Shown piece by piece: positions 1 through 5,664 of a stretch of DNA of 7,595 nucleotides. Made by a program: the position numbers and the translations under genes. The notes under the pieces are model-generated. The model ran no database searches and was not told where the DNA came from. It was given only the letters and a program-made list of their open reading frames with translations. The first letter of the stretch is position 1. The number at the start of each line of letters is the position of its first letter. Source of the stretch: Alphaproteobacteria bacterium (lineage in GTDB: Bacteria > Pseudomonadota > Alphaproteobacteria > JABAAW01); assembly GCA_014239005.1 (NCBI GenBank), contig JABAAA010000056.1, forward strand, positions 1 through 7,595, read 5' to 3'.

Positions 1-444
1 AGTGTCTACGCCCGCGCCGCCCGTGAGCGTGTCGTCGCCAATGCCTCCGTCAAGCCTGTCTACGTCATCGCCGCCGTCGAGGATGTCGTCTCCCGCGCCG
101 CCGTCAATCGTGTCTGCGCCGTCGCCGCCTTCCAATCTGTTGCCTTGCCCGTCGCCGATGAGCGTGTCGACATGAGCCGAGCCTATGAGGTTTTCGATGC
201 TGTTGTAAGTGTCTCCTTCGGCGAATGTTCCTCTGTTGTCGGAGGGCGTTTGCAAGTCTGCTGTTATTGCTCCGTCGGCATCTTCGTAGCTGACGGTGTT
301 GGTGTTAGCATCACCCGTCCAAGCTTCGGCGTTCGCAGTGGCAAGACTGGGTGTCGTGCCTGTCGCTGTAGAGGGCGAGGGGGATGGCGAGGGGGATGAT
401 GAGGCGTTGTTGCCTGTTTGTGTGCGTTGGGTGTTTGCGGTCAT
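1..444 (-). CDS. RTX (haemolysin-type calcium-binding repeat) protein, N-terminal part, runs off left edge
   Basis: The minus-strand frame is open from an ATG at 444 to the window edge, giving 148 visible residues with no stop. An in-frame TGA lies about 90 nt upstream and 444 is the only ATG after it, so this start is likely. Residues 15-26 form a Ser-Pro repeat linker. Residues 42-104 are the common RTX lead-in, including SIENLIGS (82-89), DTLIGD (93-98) and GQGNRLEGG. From residue 105 on there are nonapeptide repeats of the GGxGxDxLx type: GGDGADTID, GGAGDDILD, GGIGDDTLT. In this family such repeats bind calcium outside the cell and form a beta-roll. Secretion is normally by a type I system using a C-terminal signal, which agrees with the lack of an N-terminal signal peptide. 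The catalytic or adhesive role cannot be told from this fragment. The GC-rich codon use differs from the genes to its right, so it may be host DNA flanking the transposon or distinct cargo. Confidence 0.85.
   Translation of the reverse strand, partial: MTANTQRTQTGNNASSSPSPSPSPSTATGTTPSLATANAEAWTGDANTNTVSYEDADGAITADLQTPSDNRGTFAEGDTYNSIENLIGSAHVDTLIGDGQGNRLEGGDGADTIDGGAGDDILDGGDDVDRLDGGIGDDTLTGGAGVDT
374..397. repeat. Perfect 12-bp tandem duplication inside the RTX gene
   Basis: The unit GGCGAGGGGGAT (plus strand) occurs twice back to back, at 374-385 and 386-397. It encodes most of the Ser-Pro repeat near the N-terminus of the RTX protein. The unit is a multiple of three, so gain or loss would lengthen or shorten the linker without shifting the frame. 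Confidence 0.8.
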
Positions 445-464
445 CGTGCTGCTTCTCGTCAATG

Positions 465-476
465 TTGTCGGGACAA
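465..476. repeat. Palindrome TTGTC-GG-GACAA in the RTX leader
   Basis: Five-base perfect arms are separated by two bases, lying between the predicted RTX promoter and its start codon. It could be an operator half-site pair or a small hairpin in the leader RNA. It could also be part of a transposon end, since several Tn7-like and Tn5053-like ends begin with TGTC. No second copy was found nearby, so the role is open. Confidence 0.3.
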
Positions 477-504
477 AGGCTTTCTTTGCCGAATCGGTAA
501 GAAC

Positions 505-532
505 AGAATAAGAAACAAATAGAAAGAGTCAA
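505..532 (-). promoter_or_regulatory. Possible sigma-70 promoter for the RTX gene
   Basis: On the minus strand TTGACT (532-527, five of six matches to the -35 consensus) is followed after 16 bp by TATTCT (510-505, four of six matches to the -10 consensus). Transcription would begin near 498 and leave a leader of roughly 50 nt before the ATG at 444. It is called by eye from consensus only. Confidence 0.4.
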
Positions 533-687
533 AGGTTTTTTCTTCTTTTTGTGTTTTTGTGAAAGCACGCAAATATGCCGCCCTAAACACGGATGAGGTA
601 GATAGGGGGGGGAAGGACAAGCCAACAAAAAACAGATAACAACTGGACTACATCCGTCTGATGCAGGGAGAAAAATTCACGATGTCT

Positions 688-1710
688 TCAGAAACTGCCC
701 AAGTCTTCTGCCTTGGATTGATTGGACATCACTGTCGTCAAGGGCGTAAAGCAAATTTTTTCCAAAAGATCTTGCGTGATGCCTTCCGCTTCTTTACGGA
801 CGACTTCTTCGTAAGCCATGCCAAGAAAACGCGTCACTTGTCCGACAAGGCCGTTGGTACGACCGTGAATACAGCCTAAAAATTTTCTGTCGTTCAAAGG
901 CATCGGATGAGCAAAACGAACACTCATCGACTGTTCGTAGGTTGCCAAAAAATCTCGAAAAGGGGCGCCGACTTTGAAAGGCTCCAGTTGTACAGGATGG
1001 AAACGCGTCCAAGCTTGTTCGTCCATTTCCGCAACAACCCGTGAGGCACGCGTCCCCGCCGCGATGATAGGAATTGACAAAGTGTTCGTCATTTCTTTGA
1101 GAACCTTCAAAACCAAATGCTGATCCCTCGCGCCGAGAGCGCCAATATCGTGGAACTCATCGACCAAAATCACGCGTGTATTCATCTGTCTCAATTTCTT
1201 GTAGAAAAGGTTCTCCAGCTGGTTCAACGTCATGCGCTCTTTCACAAGGATGCCGTTCTCCGACAAGGCGCGTTCGAGCAAACCGTTGATCGTCAATCCC
1301 GAAGGAATGCTGAAAAGAAAGGCAGGCTTGACAGCAATTTCGTCCAAAGGCTCTTCATCGTCGTCATCCAAGGTTGTCGTTTGCGAGTACTGTTGTCTCG
1401 CTTCTTCCGCCAAGATTTTGCGAAAATGACTCAGAATAGTGCTTTTGCCACTGTCGCTGTCTCCCATGATCAGAAGTCCGCTTGGTTTGGAACTGTCGGC
1501 GGTTTCAACGGCCAACCGCATTTCGTCAAGGATCTGCTGAAACGCCGCATGGATGATCGTGGAGGGTCTTTTCCTGCAGGCTTTCAAAAGGTTGATTTTT
1601 TTGTCAGGCAGATCTGGAAAAAACACCGACGATTCGTCCGCTTCATCGCGAGTGTCTTCTTTGTCTTGGTTTGCAGAAGATTTCGGTTTCGTTGAAGGAA
1701 TGTTCGTCAT
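688..1710 (-). CDS. tnsC: TnsC/TniB-type AAA+ ATPase, transposition regulator
   Basis: The 340-residue protein has Walker A GDSDSGKST (residues 83-91; K89 binds phosphate), Walker B RVILVDEFHD (179-188, with D184 and E185) and a sensor-like strand IPIIAAGT (213-220). This is the TniB/TnsC family, in which ATP-bound oligomers coat target DNA, receive the signal from TniQ/TnsD and recruit or stimulate TnsB. At 340 residues it is nearer TniB and the short TnsC proteins than the 555-residue TnsC of Tn7, so the long Tn7-type extensions are missing. The first 30 residues are polar and probably disordered. An acidic stretch (LDDDDEEPLDE, 114-124) sits between Walker A and B. The start is supported by GGAG seven bases upstream of the ATG, just after the tnsB stop. 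It is the last gene of the operon. Confidence 0.93.
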   Translation of the reverse strand: MTNIPSTKPKSSANQDKEDTRDEADESSVFFPDLPDKKINLLKACRKRPSTIIHAAFQQILDEMRLAVETADSSKPSGLLIMGDSDSGKSTILSHFRKILAEEARQQYSQTTTLDDDDEEPLDEIAVKPAFLFSIPSGLTINGLLERALSENGILVKERMTLNQLENLFYKKLRQMNTRVILVDEFHDIGALGARDQHLVLKVLKEMTNTLSIPIIAAGTRASRVVAEMDEQAWTRFHPVQLEPFKVGAPFRDFLATYEQSMSVRFAHPMPLNDRKFLGCIHGRTNGLVGQVTRFLGMAYEEVVRKEAEGITQDLLEKICFTPLTTVMSNQSKAEDLGSF

Positions 1711-1717
1711 GGGCTTT

Positions 1718-1721
1718 CTCC
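1718..1721 (-). promoter_or_regulatory. Ribosome binding site for tnsC
   Basis: GGAG on the minus strand lies seven bases before the ATG at 1710, within the 15-nt gap after the tnsB stop. It fixes the tnsC start and gives this gene its own initiation signal, unlike tnsA and tnsB, which start inside the preceding gene's stop. Confidence 0.7.
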
Positions 1722-1725
1722 GTTG

Positions 1726-3633
1726 TCAGTCTTTGCTGATTTTAAGAATGCGAATAGGAGTTTTCGTGAAGTCTTCTTCTTCCTCTTGTTCGGTGTTGTC
1801 GGGGTCGTCCTTGCGTCCGCCTTCGATAACAGCCAGTTTTTGTATTTTAGGCGGTTTTTGAGCGTTCGAGTCGCGTGAGAATTTTTGTTTCATTTCTTCG
1901 GTACGCAAAGCTTTCTTGTGTCTACGGTTGGCTTTTTGGCGTTGTGCGCTGGCTTGCTCGAGCAATTGTCTGCGACGCGCTATGCCGTCAAAAATGGCAC
2001 GCTCGTCTACCTTTGCTCCTTTTTCGCGTAGCGCCTTCTGAGTTGCCCGCAGTTCCCACAAAGTAACCGCCGGAAAAGACAAAGTGCGATAGCCCGCACG
2101 GAACCACTGTTTCGTGGTTTCGTCTTGAAACCAGATGAACTTGATGTTGCGAGGATCTCGTTTCACTCTGATTTTTTTTCCCAAGAATCGATTCAATCCC
2201 GGATGGGTGTAATGCACATAATCCCAAGTGATGCCTTTGCGCGTGACAGAACGGAGGTCTGTTGGCATGGCGTGGACAAGGATGGCTTCGCGCTCGCTGT
2301 CGAGTTTCGTCGGAATGCCTCGACCGACTTTTTCCTTCGTGCCATCGATGCCTTCGTTCCACACATCAATCGGTTTGCATCCGTCCAACCCTTCGTGCGG
2401 CGTGATGTGATAGCGGGAGACGATCCAGTCGGCAAGAAAGCGTTCGAACTCGTCGAGAGTCAAGGCTGCTCGTTTCTCGGATTCGTATTCTCCTCGCTCG
2501 ACCGGATTGGAGAAGGTACTGCCAGGCAATTCGTGGACGTGTCCCTCAAGTGTTTTGAAGAAACGCTCAACGATCCCGCCATGCTCGGGTCTGCCGACTC
2601 CGCGGAAGGTCAAGTCCGTTTCATACTCCAGACAAAGGTTTTCCAGCCCTTCCGAACGAAACTCTTTGGCATTGTCGACAAGCAAATGCCTGATCCTTCC
2701 CCACACCGGCCAATTTTTAGCGCTCAAGCCCATAGATTCCAACCACAAATCCTTGCTGAGCATGCAGTTGGCAAGACACAAGCCGACGAGAAATTGCGAA
2801 GGGTTTTCAAAGGAGACATAAAAGCCGACAACCATGCGGCTGTGGACATCGATGGCGAGTGTCAGCCAAGGTCTGCCGATGCTGTAGCGTCGCGACGAAT
2901 CGACAAGCATCACATCCATCAAGCTGTGATCCATTTGCACGACATCAAGAGGTGCTGAGGCGGGGTGGTGGCTGGTACCGTCGATCAGGTCGTGTTGTGC
3001 CCGTGCCTGCGCTGCACCATGGCGTTTCAGGGTTTGCTGTCTTTGATCACGCAGCTTGATATGGGTTCTGATGGTCGTGGCAGAAGGGGGCTTTTTGCCT
3101 TTCGCTCGGAATTGACAGCGCACTTCTTCGATGGTTCTTGCCATCGTAGGTTTTTGAGGCGTTTCAAAGTGCGCGGTGATGACTTCGTCGAGGATTTTCA
3201 AGACAGGTCTGTTCAAACGGCTTTTCCGATTCTGTCGTTTGCGGGTGGCAAGAGACGACGCTTTCTTGTCTCCGCGTTCGTACGCCTTGAGCCATGCGTA
3301 GATCGTCGATCTTGACAAGGCGCAAAGCTTCGCCTGCCTTGACACCGCTTGAGCTCTTTCTTTTCCTTGGCAAGGCAAAATCGGACGCAAAACCTCGATG
3401 CGACGGGTAATGCGAGCCCGTTCTTTTTCGTCCAAGAGCCCCGAATCTTGGGTCGCCTCTTTTTCTGTCTTTTTGCTGTCCAAGCTGTCCAACTCTTGTG
3501 CCGAGAAATATCGCGTCTTGCCGTCGTTCACATATCGACAAAGAATGCGCTCCAAACCCTCAACCGACAGAATCTCCACGCGACGCCTTTTCGCCTTGGC
3601 GACTTCCCCCGGCTCGTAGCGCAACGGACTCAT
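1726..3633 (-). CDS. tnsB: TnsB-type DDE transposase (RNase H/integrase fold)
   Basis: The 635-residue protein fits the TnsB/TniA/MuA transposase family, which binds the transposon ends, cuts the 3' strands and joins them to target DNA. An N-terminal DNA-binding region contains a helix-turn-helix-like stretch SRSTIYAWLKAY (107-118). The integrase core starts near 225. Its catalytic residues appear intact: D235 in VVQMDHSLMD, D320 in HLLVDNAKEF and E356 in HGGIVERFFK, with 35 residues between the last two. A Mu-type C-terminal beta domain follows (about 440-530), then a basic, coiled segment (about 530-585). The tail ends in an acidic run (EQEEEED, 615-621) followed by TKTPIRILKISKD. In relatives the extreme C-terminus contacts TnsC. 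It is somewhat shorter than Tn7 TnsB (about 700 residues). The start overlaps the tnsA stop as ATGA, implying coupled translation. Confidence 0.95.
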   Translation of the reverse strand: MSPLRYEPGEVAKAKRRRVEILSVEGLERILCRYVNDGKTRYFSAQELDSLDSKKTEKEATQDSGLLDEKERARITRRIEVLRPILPCQGKERAQAVSRQAKLCALSRSTIYAWLKAYERGDKKASSLATRKRQNRKSRLNRPVLKILDEVITAHFETPQKPTMARTIEEVRCQFRAKGKKPPSATTIRTHIKLRDQRQQTLKRHGAAQARAQHDLIDGTSHHPASAPLDVVQMDHSLMDVMLVDSSRRYSIGRPWLTLAIDVHSRMVVGFYVSFENPSQFLVGLCLANCMLSKDLWLESMGLSAKNWPVWGRIRHLLVDNAKEFRSEGLENLCLEYETDLTFRGVGRPEHGGIVERFFKTLEGHVHELPGSTFSNPVERGEYESEKRAALTLDEFERFLADWIVSRYHITPHEGLDGCKPIDVWNEGIDGTKEKVGRGIPTKLDSEREAILVHAMPTDLRSVTRKGITWDYVHYTHPGLNRFLGKKIRVKRDPRNIKFIWFQDETTKQWFRAGYRTLSFPAVTLWELRATQKALREKGAKVDERAIFDGIARRRQLLEQASAQRQKANRRHKKALRTEEMKQKFSRDSNAQKPPKIQKLAVIEGGRKDDPDNTEQEEEEDFTKTPIRILKISKD

Positions 3634-4346
3634 GCACCGTTCTCGACAAGTCGAATGCCTCCTCTTCCCTTCACAAGCAGGGTTGTCTCCATTGTCACGG
3701 GAAAAGTCTCTTCGTAAGCCAAAAGTCTGTGTGCCATAGCCTGCTGTATTAACCGCAATGCCTCCTGCCTGACAATACCCTTTTTCTCGGCAGCTTGCAA
3801 AAGATCGCCAAATTTCGCACGTCTTCCTAAATCACACAAAAGAACAACAACCGCTTCCAAGTCGCTGCTTTTGCACGGCTCTTTGGCAAGCCCCAGCATG
3901 TGCCAAGCCAGCTGAAATCTTGTGATACGAATTTCCTTCTCGGTGAAAACCCGAAAATCCCATCCTCGCTCGGCAGCAAATTTTCGCGCAGCGTCAAACT
4001 TGGGTTTCAGTTGCCGTTTTTGCTTCGCAAGGACAACAGAAATCTTCACCTCCGCAAGCAAAGAGGGCTTGTCTCGATAGGAAACAAGCGCATCAGGGAT
4101 GTAGACAGACTTCTTTTTGTCCGTTGCTTCGTAGGGCACCTCCACAGGCTGCTCGAGAATATTGGTTGTCAACGGGTCGAACCACTGCAAAACAAAAAAA
4201 TCTCGTTCAAGCGATGATTCGAAGGCAATCGCTCTTGGGATGCCAGGCAAATTGAGTTTTCCCGTCAGGGACTGGTAGCTTTTGCCAATCTTGCGAACAG
4301 GCAGTGCCAAGTTCTTCCCAGCAAGAGCAGCTTTCACAGGCATCAT
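3630..4346 (-). CDS. tnsA: TnsA-type endonuclease, 5'-strand cleavage subunit
   Basis: The 238-residue protein matches heteromeric transposase endonuclease TnsA, which cuts the 5' strands at the transposon ends so that the element leaves by cut-and-paste. The restriction-endonuclease-like site is visible: FESSLERDFF (42-51, probable catalytic E47), YIPDALV (82-88, D85) and LAEVK (97-101, E99 and K101). The conserved ILEQPVEVPY precedes it. Residues from about 150 to the end are helical and fit the C-terminal winged-helix domain that contacts TnsC in Tn7. The frame stays open upstream to 4490, but that extension is the shadow of tniQ. The start chosen is the ATG at 4346, which forms an ATGATG with the tniQ stop (4-nt overlap); the next codon (4343) is also ATG. 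Presence of TnsA suggests excision rather than cointegrate formation. The length is a little under that of Tn7 TnsA (273). Confidence 0.93.
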   Translation of the reverse strand: MMPVKAALAGKNLALPVRKIGKSYQSLTGKLNLPGIPRAIAFESSLERDFFVLQWFDPLTTNILEQPVEVPYEATDKKKSVYIPDALVSYRDKPSLLAEVKISVVLAKQKRQLKPKFDAARKFAAERGWDFRVFTEKEIRITRFQLAWHMLGLAKEPCKSSDLEAVVVLLCDLGRRAKFGDLLQAAEKKGIVRQEALRLIQQAMAHRLLAYEETFPVTMETTLLVKGRGGIRLVENGA

Positions 4347-5593
4347 AGGGTGTATGTGGTGGCTTCTGTCTTGGGAGCAAGGGCTTGCTGTAGGGTGCTT
4401 TCCACCCACCAAGCCACGGTGACACCTTCTTCGCAAGCGCGACGACGTACCGCGACTTTCACCTCTTTTGTCACGCCGTCCAGTTTCCAATAGCGTCCTT
4501 CTCCGTACCCAGCCCCCTTGTGAACAGAGTCCGAAAGCTCACGCCGCGTCGTCAGCTTGTAGCCTCCACTCTCTTGTATCTGCTTCAAAGACACTCTGCA
4601 GTCGTCGGCTTGCTGTGCCAATGCCTTCTTCAGAGCCTCAATCTCGGCTTGAGGAGCCGTGTAGTGCGGTCGGTGCAGGTGCTCTAACAAAGGATCGCTC
4701 AAAGCGAACGGATAGGCGTTCTTGCATCGTTTGCCCAAGAGCCTGCTCGGAATTCTCAAGTCTTGACACAAGGAAACAAATCGCTGCGGATAGTCGCCCA
4801 TCAGCCAATCGACACAACGCAGAATATGAGCGCGTTTCGGCAAAGACAATTCGAAGAACTTGTCGCTGCTGCCGACAGCTCTGAAATTGTCGAGAGGCAG
4901 ATGCCGAAGACCAAGTGCCTTTTCTGCCACACGGCGCATCTCGATGAAACAACCCTCTCCCAAGACCCATCTCATGAAAACACGAGCGACAGCAAACCAC
5001 ACGAAACTGTATTGCACACTGTAGTTTCCCATCTCTGTCCAACCTCTTTCCAACACCTCAAGCCAACGGTTTTGCAAAGCGACGACCTCCTCAGAAGCGG
5101 GGAGCGGCATTTCTTCTTGGCTTCGGTCTTTGTGAATCATGGGCGAGAGGTCGTCGAGGGATGTTTCTCTGACAAGCCAAACCTTGTGTTGAGGACAACA
5201 GAAAACAAAGCCTAGACGCCATTGTAGCCGAACATAGGGTCTTTCTGCAAGACACAGAGGGCAAAGGGACATCTGGAAGACACGACGCTTGTAAGGCAGG
5301 CTTATGCGTTGTAGCCAAGGCAGAGAAGGCGTGAGTTTGTCGTGCTCAAAGAGAAAGCTGTCGTAGCGATCGAATCCCAAATTTCTGATGTTATGAGGAT
5401 ATTTGCCGCTGATCTTGGCGAGGGTATCGAAAAAGTGTCGTTCGTAGATTCGATCAAGATCGGAGGGAAAAGACAAGTGGAAACACGTCAAAAGCTGCTT
5501 GGCAGTCATGCCTTGCAGGGCAGCAAAGCGCGAGATCCACGAAAAGAGGCTTTCGTCCTCTTGCGGTAGAGCGATACAAGCAAGTTTGGGCAT
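4343..5593 (-). CDS. tniQ: TniQ/TnsD-type target-selection protein
   Basis: The 416-residue protein opens with the TniQ signature: PQEDESLFSWISRFAALQG (10-28) and a zinc-finger pattern CPLC (C111, C114) followed by FCCPQHKVWL (C133, H136). In Tn7-like elements TniQ/TnsD proteins recognise the insertion site, or an RNA-guided complex, and recruit TnsC. It is shorter than Tn7 TnsD (508) and close in size to the TniQ proteins of CRISPR-associated transposons, but no cas gene is in view. The C-terminus (about 368-406, with TKEVKVAVRRRACEEG and a following helix) resembles a ribbon-helix-helix DNA-binding unit and may read the target sequence. This is inferred from pattern only. The ATG at 5593 has GAGGGG five bases upstream. 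It is the first gene of the operon and its stop overlaps the tnsA start. TniQ preceding tnsA is unlike the Tn7 order tnsABCD. Confidence 0.9.
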   Translation of the reverse strand: MPKLACIALPQEDESLFSWISRFAALQGMTAKQLLTCFHLSFPSDLDRIYERHFFDTLAKISGKYPHNIRNLGFDRYDSFLFEHDKLTPSLPWLQRISLPYKRRVFQMSLCPLCLAERPYVRLQWRLGFVFCCPQHKVWLVRETSLDDLSPMIHKDRSQEEMPLPASEEVVALQNRWLEVLERGWTEMGNYSVQYSFVWFAVARVFMRWVLGEGCFIEMRRVAEKALGLRHLPLDNFRAVGSSDKFFELSLPKRAHILRCVDWLMGDYPQRFVSLCQDLRIPSRLLGKRCKNAYPFALSDPLLEHLHRPHYTAPQAEIEALKKALAQQADDCRVSLKQIQESGGYKLTTRRELSDSVHKGAGYGEGRYWKLDGVTKEVKVAVRRRACEEGVTVAWWVESTLQQALAPKTEATTYTL

Positions 5594-5598
5594 AACAG

Positions 5599-5604
5599 CC
5601 CCTC
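5599..5604 (-). promoter_or_regulatory. Ribosome binding site for tniQ
   Basis: GAGGGG on the minus strand ends five bases before the tniQ ATG at 5593 and supports that start. Confidence 0.65.
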
Positions 5605-5611
5605 AGTTCCT

Positions 5612-5638
5612 TTTCTCTAAAGAACATAGGAAGAGAAA
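5612..5638. repeat. Inverted repeat between the protease gene and tniQ
   Basis: Perfect 7-bp arms TTTCTCT (5612-5618) and AGAGAAA (5632-5638) flank a 13-base loop in the 71-bp gap just upstream of the tniQ ribosome binding site. It could be an operator for the transposition operon or a weak hairpin. There is no T run typical of a terminator on the minus strand after it. No strong promoter was recognised in the gap, so whether tniQ has its own promoter is unresolved. Confidence 0.3.
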
Positions 5639-5664
5639 GCAAAAACAATGCCATGCACATTTAT

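Larger units (their letters stand above)
445..687. other. Non-coding gap between tnsC and the RTX gene; candidate transposon-end region
   Basis: This 243-bp stretch follows the last transposition gene and holds no convincing gene. It contains the possible RTX promoter, the TTGTCGGGACAA palindrome, an 8-base G run at 605-612, a doubled TTTTTGTG at 546-561, and short A- and T-rich tracts. Tn7-like ends usually carry several TnsB-binding sites of about 20 bp. I looked for such repeats here and found no clear set. No good intrinsic terminator for the transposition operon is visible either. If the transposon ends on this side of tnsC, the boundary most likely lies here, but the second end is needed to prove it. 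Confidence 0.35.

Noticed and set aside
553..573. Small hairpin TTTGTG...CGCAAA in the 445-687 gap as a terminator
   Set aside because: The stem is short with a wobble pair, and on the minus strand it is followed by A-rich rather than T-rich sequence.
311..628. A 105-codon minus-strand frame overlapping the RTX start
   Set aside because: It shares DNA with the RTX frame in another phase; its Lys-, Ser- and His-rich translation is composition-driven and lacks motifs.
589..658. Inverted ACGGATG / CATCCGT pair downstream of tnsC as a terminator
   Set aside because: The arms are about 55 bases apart and are not followed by a T run on the minus strand.
1117..1695. A 192-codon plus-strand frame opposite tnsC
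   Set aside because: It is antisense to the Walker A/Walker B-containing TnsC and has no family features.
2125..2958. A long open frame (277 codons) on the plus strand inside tnsB
   Set aside because: It is antisense to a transposase with intact catalytic residues, and its translation shows no recognisable motif.
3643..3654. TCGAC-AA-GTCGA palindrome near the tnsB start
   Set aside because: It lies in the tnsA coding sequence, has only 5-bp arms and a two-base loop, and is likely chance.
4347..4490. Upstream extension of tnsA to an ATG at 4490
   Set aside because: The extra 48 residues lie wholly inside tniQ in another phase, are Arg/Ser-rich, and do not fit the TnsA N-terminus; the ATGA overlap start is better.
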